Shown here piece by piece: positions 55,029-64,000 of a stretch of 64,000 nucleotides of DNA. Positions within the stretch are counted from its first letter, which is position 1, and each line of letters opens with the position of its first letter. A model generated the notes under the pieces. It did not search any database. It was not told the origin of the DNA and saw nothing but the letters and a program-made list of their open reading frames with translations. Made by a program: the position numbers and the translations under genes. Origin of the DNA: Gymnopus androsaceus JB14 (Eukaryota; Basidiomycota; Agaricomycetes; Agaricales; Omphalotaceae); NCBI GenBank assembly GCA_009733575.1, contig ML769396.1, forward strand, positions 248,001 through 312,000, written 5' to 3'.

Positions 55029-57373
55029 CTAACTCCAAACATCCAACAAAAGTCTTGAACGCTCCTTCAACATCTTTACTTCCGCTACACCCTCTACCTC
55101 CGCTGAACCACCCTTGGCTTCCCCAAGAATCTTCGCAAGTACCTCCTCAACAGCCCTGCTCATGTTTTTAGCATCCCCACAAATATACACATATCCCTTC
55201 CCATTAAGTATCGAATCCGCAACGTTTTCGCGCTCCTGCCATATCAGATCCTGCACGTAGATCTTGCTTCCGTCGGGTTTGTAGGGAGGTTCTCGGGAAA
55301 AGGCGGTGTGCATGACGAATTTGCCTTGGAGCTCCGAGCCGTATTGGGGCCATTCGTCTTTGTAGAGGAAGTCTTCGGTGGATTTTCGGCATCCGTAGAA
55401 GAGTGTTATGCGGCCCCAGTCAGCGAGTGCATCGGGTCCGTTCTTCTCGATTGAGCGACGTGCGAGGGCGACACGCTCTTGGACGAAGCCGCGGAAGGGA
55501 GCGACACCCTGCATTGATAAAACATTAGACTCGGAAAGACTACAGTTGAGCAGAGACTCACAGTTCCAGGACCAATCATGATGACTGGGCTCTTGGGGTT
55601 GGTAGGCAGACGGAATGTAGACCGCCTAACGTGAATTGGAGCCTTGTAGATGTTGTCCTGTCTGTATGCTCCACGAGGACCCTCAATGGCATAAGTAGGT
55701 ACGACCGCATTAGCAACACCAGTGCTACTGATAAGAGGTGCCTCTTCGCCATTAGCAGCGTACTTGAGGTTGAGCAAAAAGTTTGAGCCAACACCGTACA
55801 CCAATCGCTCGGGAACCCGTTCGTTAGTCACGGACTGGAACTTGAGGACGACACAGGTGACGTGGATAGCGCTTGGATGGAGTTTCGGGCTGGAGGAGAT
55901 GGAGTAGTACCGTGGCTGCAGGCGAGGAATAGATGAAACGATCATGTCGAAAGGGATAGGCCATGCAGTGGTGTTCTCAGGTGTAGGAATGGCGCGGATA
56001 TCGTTTCCGGCAGCCACCTGGAGAACCTCGCCGGGTTTCAAGCAGCCGTTAGCGACAATTTCGTGGAAGACGTCCTTGTTGGTGTTCAATTCTTTGATAG
56101 CAGCCTCCGCTTCCGGGTTGGGCGCAAATTTGGCGAATGTGCCAAGCATTTGACGTCCGGCAAGAGCGCTGATGTCGATGTAGTGACGAAGGACCGTGGC
56201 GTAGGTAGTGGGAACAGGGAAAGGAACCTTGGCAAGAGCCGGGTCCAAAGAGTCAATGTTGATCACCTTGTCCTTCTTGTCATAAAGACCGAGAGCAAGA
56301 AGCAGACGGTCAACCTCGAGTTCAGCGTTAGATGGCCAGACACCAACGTGGTCTCCATGCTGGTAGGTGATTCCAGATCCTTCGATGTTGAGTTCGACAT
56401 GTACACAGTTTCGGTCCTTGGGATCTTGGAACAGTTCACGAGCGACGACAAGAGGAGCAGCGTAGGGATTTTTAGCGTCATGAATACCCTTGGTCCTTGT
56501 AAGTGCGCGCGCGGAAAGTTCACCTAAATGAGAATTAATCCAAGTTGAATACGGGAGCTGTATAATCACATACCAAGGTAAACTTTTTCTTCAGGGATGG
56601 GATTCAAGCTCATGAACAGCAAAGTCGGCGGTATCACCACCCTGACCCTCCTCAACACCCATAGTATTAGCGAAGGCCTCCCACATTCCATCCTTCCATT
56701 CTAGATAGTCTTCTTCCATACTCTTATCATCATCACCCTCGCCACGAGTACCCATACGAGTAGCACCCATTTTCGCGAGCGCTTCATCCGCATATTTGGC
56801 AATGACATTATAGTGCTCATAAGTCTTGTTCCCAAGACCGAAAACAACGTATTTCAGCCCAGAGAGATCCCGGCCTCCTTTACTAAACTCGAAGTCTTCG
56901 TCCTGAAGATTCTGCATGAGCTGAACGGCGTTGTCTGTGGGTTCACCTTCACCGTAGGTAGCCATAACAAAGATTACAGCGCAGTCCTCGGGAACAGTGT
57001 CTAGGGTCTCAAAGTCGTATTCTTCGGGATCGCAGACAAGGGAAGTCAGACCGAATTTCGCCTTGGCCTCTTTTGCCAGACGAATAGCGTATTCCTCTGC
57101 TGTACCCGTCTGTGAACCGTAGAAGATTGCAAGGCGTTTATTCTGCAAGAGCGTTAATCCAAAATAAAATCAAGCAAAATAACAACTTACGCCGGCTTTC
57201 ATCTTTGCGACAAAATCCCGAGGGTTACCTCCACTGGTATCATTTGATTTAGACGCTGTAAGAGCAACTTTGGGTTTGGATGCAGCAAAAAGTGTATCTC
57301 TAAATAGATATACTGCAGCAAGAGCGACACCAAGGGCAAGAATGAGAACATCTGACGAAGAAGTCGAAGCCAT
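55029..57373 (-). CDS. cpr1: NADPH-cytochrome P450 reductase
   Basis: Endoplasmic-reticulum diflavin reductase that passes electrons from NADPH through FAD and FMN to P450s. The start, ATG 57373, gives MASTSSSDVLILALGVALAA with a TM anchor. The FMN domain has AIFYGSQTGTAEEYAIRLAK, VIFVMATYGEGEPTDNA and YVVFGLGNKTYEHYN. The linker and FAD domain contain HGDHVGVWPSNAE, PRYYSISSSPKLHP and a GVxN-type loop. The NADPH domain has [59 protein letters not shown] and the terminal DVWS with the family Trp. Four exons, complete and undamaged. A partner P450 in this window (21.7-23.7 kb) is a pseudogene, so its clients lie elsewhere. Confidence 0.95.
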
Positions 57374-58594
57374 AGTCGAAAAAGACGAAACGAAAGGGAG
57401 CACTGCAGAAGAAGTATTAGGAACTGGTGTTCGCCATGGGTGGAAGGAAAAGGTAAACGGACCAAAGCTCTCAACGCCTTCTATTTAACGAAGTAAAAAA
57501 GAGTAAGGAGACAAGACCAACAAGCCGGAACCCGAGCAGTCCGTCGGCACTTCAGATTCTCACAATCGTACGTGTCACCAGATATTAAGTTAGTCTCCGT
57601 TGCCAACGGACGGGGCAAGCCCATATCTGGCACTATCTGTTCAACTTCTATTCAAGGTGGGTAGGTAGGTAAACCGGATTACTTTACTGGAGCTCGGAGG
57701 CTCGGAACTACGGGTACTCGTTTCCGAAACGCATTTACTCGGTTATTCTCGGATGAAAATGCTGTTTGTACTACAAAACCTGGACAGTGATTGTACAGAA
57801 TTTATCCACCGCATGCACATAGGCCGACTCCCAAAACGCGGGGCAGAGGTAAGTAATCACCCTGGCCGCATCAGTCGTAGGTTTTCTTGCGCGTTGACTC
57901 AAGTTGGGCTGCAAGTGTATATGTATGTATGCTCCTGCATCGACTCAGTCAACGCCTCCTCATCGCATGTGTCCAAATTGAGCTGCTTTCGTTCTTCTTG
58001 CCGCATCAGAAAGACTGAGCGCATTCGACGATAATGACTCAATGCAGATTATAGTATGCTTGACAGAATATCCTATACTTTTCAATAAGTATTGAATGTA
58101 GATGGCCTGGGCTTTCGGCTCTCATAGCTCTCGTCCGGATCGCGCTCATTCCAGCCCAATCGAATCGTCATCAAACGTTCGTCTGATCCTTCAGTGAAAG
58201 AAGGTCGAGCTTGAGATCGTCGAATTGCGTTCGTATGTATATGCGAGAAGTCGAACAGGGCCGAAATTATTTGAATTCTGACCTGCCGCGACATCTTCTC
58301 GATTTTGCTCATTGGAATATGTACTATATAGTTGCAGGCTGCAGTTTCTTTGAGCTTTGTAGAGCTTTTGTAGTGCCAGTTGTGGAAGAGTACCCAGTCA
58401 ACGATAAGGATTGCTAGTCTCAAACCGGCACTTCTGAGTCTTGCTGAGTTCACGGAAGATACAGCGCTCGGAAATGGCTAGTATTACCCATAGACTATGG
58501 TGAGATCCTATGAAGTTGAAACGAAGAGCATATCTCATTCCTACTGTCTGATATCACTCTCTGCTACTTGGAAGGATGTACTATCTCGACATGA
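57374..58594. other. Upstream of P450 reductase; possible isolated exon
   Basis: The promoter side of the reductase. A minus-strand stretch at about 58082-58225 reads SQARPSFTEGSDERLMTIRL and then NERDPDESYESRKPRPSTFN to a stop, and looks coding, perhaps the last exon of the gene upstream. No splice path was settled. Confidence 0.35.
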
Positions 58595-59391
58595 TCACTT
58601 CCCAGTATTCTCTACATCACTCGAGACATCTGGCACTTTTGAGTCGTCTGCGTGCGTCGTCGCAAGATCATCAGTTTCGGAGTTATAGTACAGACCGCTC
58701 GGTAGCGATAACCTAGGAGTGTACTGGGCGATCTTCCAATCTTGCCATGGAGCGGTAGCACTGGTTTGTGCGTCTCTGTAAGAAACAAAATTTTTGTTTC
58801 ATTTCGGTAAGAATGCAACTCATCAAATACTCACTCATAGCATCACACGCGAGTGATCCAGCTCCTTCGACCTCTGGCACACTGTGTAGGTCAGAAGGTT
58901 TGATGAACCAAACCGGAATGAGTGTCGTAAAGGAGTTAAGATGTAGAAGAGAAGGCTCTTTCCGTTTTTCTTTTGGCTATAAGACCCCAGTGCCTTTTTA
59001 TGGTATCGCGTCGGAGCCAACAAGACAGCTTTGTGGTTCAGCATGCAGCTCCGAAGGCGCAAAAAAATTAGTTTGTCTACCTTTGTAGACGTGGAAATGC
59101 GCTTTCAGGGAAAACTTGAGGATGGTCATCGGTGCATTAATGCGAGTTGGACATAAATATGAGACTCGAAAACGTTGGTGAAATGACTCACCACCTATGG
59201 ATTCTTAATTGCAGGAAACTTTTCCAAGTGTTGGGCATAAAGTTCTCGATAAGCCATTGCACTGAGCCACAGGAATCCTTGGAATTTTGTCTGTAAGGTA
59301 TAAAGATACCTACAAGCGTACCGGTCTGAGCAGAACAGGTTTCGGACTTGGTGGTGGTAGGTAACGCATAGGCTGCCACCAAGCCCATCAT
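58595..59391 (-). CDS. Probable small secreted or lineage-specific protein
   Basis: ATG 59391 opens a short hydrophobic leader (MMGLVAAYALPTTTKSETCS) ending in ALP, a plausible signal cleavage region. The clearest coding parts are two downstream exons. EPSLLHLNSFTTLIPVWFIK runs into SDLHSVPEVEGAGSLACDAM and a good donor (GTGAGTATTT). Then, from acceptor TTTCTTACAG, come DAQTSATAPWQDWKIAQYTP and RLSLPSGLYYNSETDDLATT to TGA at 58595. The joins between the leader and these exons are not resolved. No family is recognised; a secreted protein is only an inference from the leader. Confidence 0.4.
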
Positions 59392-60089
59392 TAAGAGAAG
59401 AGAGACAAACAGGTGAGAGAATGAAAATCATGTCGAAAATTCAGCGAGACCAGCTCGGAAAAATGAGGATGAGGAAGGAAGAAAGGAATAGCGCACCAGG
59501 CGACGTGAAGGCAAACCAAAAATCAGACTGCGTCGTTTTATAGCCGCCAAAACTGCATCGCAGATGTCCGGTAGCCCACTTCGCGAAGGAGTCTCATTTC
59601 GAAATTGAGAAGTTTGAGGAAGGACAGGGTTGAGGGAAGGACATACGGAATTAGCCAAAACGCATGTACTAGCCTTCAAGTACTTCTAAAATGTCGACTC
59701 ATTGTCAGATACGTATGCACAATAGCATTTCTGCTAGCATGGTACATTGCCAAACGTTGCGTAGAGCAGTCGGTATATCTATCTGTGCGTGGCTGTATAG
59801 ATGGCAGATGGCAATCATCTCTAGATCTCAAAAGGGCTTGCTCACCTAAGTTAAATTCCGTTCAGCACTTGGACCATGTCGTGTAATAAAGCTTCCTTCC
59901 GTTGGCCAGCCCATTTTGACGACGATATTTGCAAGTTTTAAGAATGATCTATTTCACAGCAAGGGTTTGGTGCCCGACGTGTACACAGATACTAGCAATG
60001 AAAGATGCTAGTGAACGTTAACGTTGTATATTGTCACTCTTGAAAGTTCTAGGGACAAAATGAAATAAAAAATCACAAATTGAAACTGT
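59392..60089. other. Intergenic, no supported gene
   Basis: Short frames on both strands without motif or splice support. Nothing recognisable. Confidence 0.4.
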
Positions 60090-61490
60090 TCATTGAGCAA
60101 CGAGCGCCGAACGGAACCAGCCAAACTGTACGATATTAGTACCAGTCCCAGCTTCAAACTCAAGGCCCTGGAGGAGATACCTGCATCGGTTGCCGACTAG
60201 CCCAAGCAGGATGACCTTCCGGCTTTGACTGCAGCGTACGCATATCCTGCACCTGCTCGCTATCCACGCCCACCTCATACCCAAACCACTCTTCCGCCAA
60301 TCTCGCCCACGCTTTCGTACTTTGTCGCACTAAACCAAGAAATTCAGTCTCTCACAATGCGTCGAACGGGTTTCAACGTACTCTGCATGAGCTGCAGCGA
60401 CCCATGCTGCGTCCGACGCAAGTCTACCGCGCTCACTTGTATATCCTTCTTCAGTACCGAGGTCCCAAATCCGCTTCACGAGCGAAATGGCCTCGTCTCC
60501 CTGGATAGCGCCACTGCCCCATGTTACAAACTGGGCTTGTAGCTCGGACATGGCGATTAATCGTTGGTCTGATTCTAGTGATTGTTGGTCGGGAAGCGAG
60601 CACACATCGCAGCTGCAATGAAAAGAATATTGATGCTCGAGATATGCTCTATATGATTATGAGTGATATTTCTGGATGAACCGTGATGTAGTCCTACCTG
60701 CGTTGATCTCTGGATCGCTTCGTGTCTGTATACGTTGTCAAAAGTTCCTACAAGAGGCAGCTAAATCAGGATTTCCCGCTCGAACCAACCGGCTCAACAC
60801 ACACCTGGCCTTTCTTGATATCCTGTAATGCATGCACCACCAATACTCCTTCCCTTTCTCTCCACGTATACACAACATTGAACGCACTCGAGCATCCATG
60901 ATTAAGCCTTGCCATCCTGGGGAAAATGCCAACACGCTCGCCCGCAGCTACTGCATTCGTTTGAAATATTGCTAGAGCTAGCTCAAGAAGATTTTGTGTC
61001 GGGTCGAGGTGGGAATGAAAGTTCACGTAGGAAAGGTTGTAAAATTGGCTGTATTGGTACGAGGTGAGTTGTTGGAGGTGATGTGAGATTAGCGCGGTAG
61101 GTGAACTAGTCACTAATATGAAAGTTAGTCCATGTTTCTTCGATAAAATGAAGCAGACAAAGAACCTTGAAGTGGCAAAATGAACAAAGGGCTTTCCCGA
61201 ATGACAAGTTCTCCTCGCTAAAGTGATACTACTTCATCATTAAAGGAGCGAATGGTCAAGGAACAGATTTACAGACTTTTATATCTCGAAGTGCTATAAC
61301 ACCCTTACCCCTGCCAGGTAGATCTTGTACTGAAAATATACTCGCATCTCTGGCGAGGGCAGCATACTCCGTCTCCGTGTGGTCCAAATTCGGCTTGAGA
61401 TATGAGAGACTTGGTAGAGCGACGATATAGACCACAGAGACGATTATAAGAACTATTAGAAGAGGAAATCTCAGGTCCTGACGAGGATCT
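60090..61490 (-). CDS. SET-domain protein (SMYD-like lysine methyltransferase), N-terminal membrane segment
   Basis: Likely protein lysine methyltransferase. The N-terminal part holds a hydrophobic helix (FPLLIVLIIVSVVYIVALPS). The SET domain begins around IFSVQDLPGRGKGVIALRDI. It continues through QTNAVAAGERVGIFPRMARL, the SAM-pocket motif NHGCSSAFN (usual NHSCxPN), VLVVHALQDIKKGQ, and ELLTTYTDTKRSRDQRR-type (LTTYTDTKRSRDQR). A post-SET zinc cluster FHCSCDVCSLPDQQ follows. The C-terminal helices include WARLAEEWFGYEVGVDSEQV, and the last exon is FGWFRSALVAQ with TGA at 60090. About five introns. The true start is unclear: the frame upstream of the TM helix is interrupted near 61490, and ATG 61618 lies in another frame. 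The second Ser-to-Gly change in NHGC may affect activity. Confidence 0.7.
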
Positions 61491-61689
61491 TTGCAAGAAG
61501 ATAAATAAGCAGTGACTTTCTCGCATTTGGTTCAACTTGCCTGCCCGATGAGGATTCAGAAGGCTTAGTTGTGGTCTCTAGGAGAGTTTCTTTGAGTTTT
61601 CCGCTGCCTTGGAGCCATGCCCTGCTGATATTTCAAAAGGTAATGGTGGATGGGGATGAATAAAGTGCATAGCAATGGCAAGTTGACAG

Positions 61690-62040
61690 AATCAAAAGCG
61701 CGTCGGAAAGGCGCCTAAAAGTGGCGCCACGCTTAATCGCAGATCCCAACCTCGACAACCTGCGCTGGAATCTGGTCCGACGTCAATTCTGAGACCTGAT
61801 TCTCTGAAACACACAGTGGGAGCTCTAAAACTGTGAAAAGCAGATTGAAGCTCTCGAGTCTCGTAGATCGAACCTGCGGGAGTATACGGACCAGCCTTTC
61901 GCAAGATCCTCAGACGGCGCTTCTTCGACGACTGCTGCGATAACTTTACTACGGCTGTCTATCCCCTACATACAAGAAGGTGACTGGAACTATTCATGGC
62001 CTTCTATTGCGATCTTCTTGCATCCTTCAACAACATTTGC
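61690..62040 (+). pseudogene. F-box-like gene relic with internal deletions
   Basis: Fragments in order match the intact F-box gene at 39661: CTGCG(C)TGGAATCTGGTCC, GAGCTC-AA-ACTGTGAAAAGC, GAAGCTCTCGAGTCTCGTAG, ACGGACCAGC, and finally GGTGACTGGAAC...TTCATGGCCTTC at 61978, which belongs about 900 bases further along in the parent. The middle of the gene is deleted. Non-functional. Confidence 0.65.
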
Positions 62041-62248
62041 ACGCTCAAAAAGGTCGAGGTCCGTACTGGCGTCTGAAAACTCCTCCCATAACCAGTCGCG
62101 AATTACGCTCTCTCAGAAACCGTATACTTATTTTAGAACGGTCAAGGTCCGTACTGGAGTTTTCTGCTCATGACCAGTCGCAATCTCTTCTCTCGGTATC
62201 TTTGAATGGTGCGGGACTGAGCGGAACACTAACAGCAGGAATCTGAAA
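62041..62248 (+). repeat. Short direct duplication
   Basis: The words (A)GGTC(G)AGGTCCGTACTGG...CCAGTCGC occur at about 62052 and again at about 62140, spacing roughly 88 bases, suggesting a small local tandem duplication downstream of the F-box relic. Confidence 0.5.
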
Positions 62249-62827
62249 ATGATCTTAACAGTGCTAAGATATAAAGCGTTATCCTCTGTCATGGAAAGCT
62301 ATATTTCCTCCTCCGTCAACTTATACTCTGCCATGGAAGATAACACGGACATTCCTATTGTTTGCTTCACTTTTGAACCCAACAGTCTTCTAAACACCTC
62401 GGTCTACCGACATGCACAGAGTGTCTCGACAGGCTTCTTGAAGTTATCTGAATCGCACACACCGGCATATATCATCTCATCAACAAACACGATTGGCAGC
62501 ACTCATACTGTCTTCAAAGACGCGTCCAAGCGCGTCTTGGCTGAAATCAATAGGAAGGATTTGGCTAAGGATACTATTGCCTTCCGCGATGGTTCTCAAG
62601 ACGGTGATAAGCTGATGAAAGCCGCGAGATTCAGGGAATGGCTCGAAAATGAATTTGGGTTTGTTGTTTGTGTGCTATCGAGGCGAACTCGAGCTAATAC
62701 ATACCATAATGTAGATGTACAGTATGGTTGTATTGAGTCCACGATATATGGCCCACTCATCTGGCGCTTCGATGCCGATTTGAACCTGATAGTACGTTTG
62801 AAATCTAAGCTACTTGTTGTTCATTGA
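62249..62827 (+). CDS. DUF6593-like hypothetical protein
   Basis: Open frame of 192 residues. The segment VCFTFEPNSLLNTSVYRHAQ...ISSTNTIGSTHTVFKDASKR-VLAEINRKDL resembles the start of the Agaricomycete DUF6593 family (an FxPxSPxNT opening followed by a beta-rich domain). A later ATG at 62333 (MEDNTDIPIVCF) is an alternative start that fits the family better. A GTACGT donor at about 62792 suggests the C-terminus may be spliced rather than ending RLKSKLLVVH. Function unknown, assignment tentative. Confidence 0.5.
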   Translation: MILTVLRYKALSSVMESYISSSVNLYSAMEDNTDIPIVCFTFEPNSLLNTSVYRHAQSVSTGFLKLSESHTPAYIISSTNTIGSTHTVFKDASKRVLAEINRKDLAKDTIAFRDGSQDGDKLMKAARFREWLENEFGFVVCVLSRRTRANTYHNVDVQYGCIESTIYGPLIWRFDADLNLIVRLKSKLLVVH

Positions 62828-63397
62828 ACTGACTAGTATTCCTACTGCCCACCCATATGTACTTATTATATACTAGCTTTCCTCTCAAAGTGACGCATCC
62901 AGAATTCTTGCTCGTACAGCACAAGTTTCACGTCCTCTTTCCTCCGCCTCGAGCAGGCCCACCCCGCTGAAAGCAAGTCTGATTCTGTCGGTGTTCTCCC
63001 TAACACCATCATCAGAGCTTGAAATACAGATCATCACATCATTTACTTACCTGGAGCACAAGATGAGGCTAATGGGAACAGTCCACGATGGTGCAAACAC
63101 AGGGTACCGCATATAGGGACGATGTGCAGTATGCATACTAATAAGGTATAATCGATTGTTTAAATAAGGCAGTTCATCTCTTTATGGACCCTGTCACATA
63201 CTCTGAGTCTACGTATACTTAGTCAATGAGTTTCTTTCTATTTTTCTAACTAATGTGACAGATGAATCGATGAAGACTGCATAGTGCTGAGGTAAAATGA
63301 ATCTTTGTAAGGTTCATACTTCCTCCGATGCGAGCGTTCGGAATAATATGAATCATAGTCATTCAGCGTCGTATAATATGCTTATCTAGTGTCAATT
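62828..63397. other. Intergenic
   Basis: No coding or structural feature recognised; may contain a terminal exon of the preceding gene. Confidence 0.35.
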
Positions 63398-64000
63398 TCA
63401 CCAAATACCATCAGCAATACTTCTCAAATAACACTGAACTGTCTTTCCCTTCCTCCCGATCGCGCCCTCTAAATCTCCTTCGCTCTCCTCCTCCCCCCTT
63501 CTAACCGCCCCATCCAACTCCGCTAACATAGCCGCAAATCCCTTCTCCATCCCACCCTCCACCATCCCGCTCGCAAGCTCCTCCTCGCTAATCTTCACAT
63601 GTCTAATCTCCCTCCCAACCCTCCCTCCAATCAGCCGAGCGACTTCATCGTAAGAAAAACGCTCCGGTCCAAGAAGAAGCAGCTCCCTCCCTGCAAACTT
63701 ACCACTTCCATCAACAAGTGCCATCGCCGCCACCTCCGCGACATCATCTACTGAGATCCAAGGTATCTTCCCATCTCCCGTTGCGCTCAAGATGAGGTTT
63801 TCATCTCGAATCATATCACGAACATGGATCATCTCGGAGAAGTTCTCCATGAACCATGTTGATCTTAGAATCGTGTATTCGAGACTGGTTTCTTTGATGT
63901 GATTCGAGATCTGTGTTATATAGAGGACCGTCACCGCAATGCAGGATACTTCCTCCAAGGAAGACGATATGCTCAAGTCCCTGATTGATAGCCAGGGACA
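63398..64000 (-). CDS. NmrA-like / azoreductase-type NAD(P)-binding protein, 5' end beyond window
   Basis: C-terminal two thirds of a short-chain-like reductase of the NmrA/ergot-alkaloid reductase group. Conserved pieces are LEHIVFLGGS (end of the Rossmann part), LEYTILRSTWFMENFSEMIH, LSATGDGKIPWISVDDVAEV, AAMALVDGSGKFAGRELLLL, GPERFSYDEVARLIGGRVGR and a C-terminal helix with EEELASGMVEGGMEKGFAAM. The stop is TGA at 63398. A one-base gap near 63896-63902 separates the LEHIVFLGGS frame from the KETSLEYTIL frame. The N-terminal GxxGxxG loop lies outside the window. Substrate unknown. Confidence 0.8.
   Translation of the reverse strand, partial: CPWLSIRDLSISSSLEEVSCIAVTVLYITQISNHIKETSLEYTILRSTWFMENFSEMIHVRDMIRDENLILSATGDGKIPWISVDDVAEVAAMALVDGSGKFAGRELLLLGPERFSYDEVARLIGGRVGREIRHVKISEEELASGMVEGGMEKGFAAMLAELDGAVRRGEEESEGDLEGAIGRKGKTVQCYLRSIADGIW

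Overview
The window is nuclear DNA of a filamentous basidiomycete, most likely an Agaricomycete. The genes are split by many 45-60 nt GT-AG introns. The gene set (BOR1-type transporter, UreG with a His-rich head, CPR, SMC6, IWR1) is fungal. The accessory content (F-box-like expansion, Plavaka-type transposase, DUF6698 and DUF6593-like proteins) is typical of mushroom-forming fungi. I saw no rRNA, convincing tRNA, CRISPR array or bacterial operon.

Layout. 1-13.3 kb: an amino acid permease (running off the left edge), a secreted S10 serine carboxypeptidase and the SMC6 subunit of the SMC5/6 complex, all on the minus strand. 14.7-19.4 kb: a cluster of lineage-specific F-box-like genes with a small 118-residue companion ORF and broken copies. 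20-21 kb: a low-complexity hypothetical protein. 21.7-30.2 kb: a decayed, CpG-poor block. It starts with a P450 pseudogene cut off before its heme-binding region, followed by a 2.06 kb tandem duplication of a broken unknown gene, several miniature inverted-repeat elements and a mutated copy of the small ORF. 31.1-38.06 kb: a 6.96 kb DNA transposon with matching ends, a Plavaka-like transposase on the minus strand and a divergent DUF6698 gene. 39.4-42.8 kb: a second copy of the F-box segment. 43.3-57.4 kb: conserved genes (cystathionine gamma-lyase, BOR1-type transporter, histidine phosphatase, IWR1, UreG, NADPH-P450 reductase). 57.4-64 kb: a probable small secreted protein, a SET-domain protein, an F-box relic, a DUF6593-like protein and an NmrA-like reductase cut by the right edge.

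Main points of interest. (1) The ends of the 7 kb transposon (CATCAGCAAAA...) are shared by three miniature elements in the window, which links those elements to the Plavaka-type transposase. (2) A DUF6698 gene is carried inside that transposon, head to head with the transposase. (3) SMC6 contains a 48 nt intron that is a diverged copy of the exon beside it, in the ABC signature motif, which looks like intron birth by tandem duplication. (4) Single-base frameshifts in several otherwise conserved genes suggest residual indel errors in the assembly, or several simultaneous gene losses.
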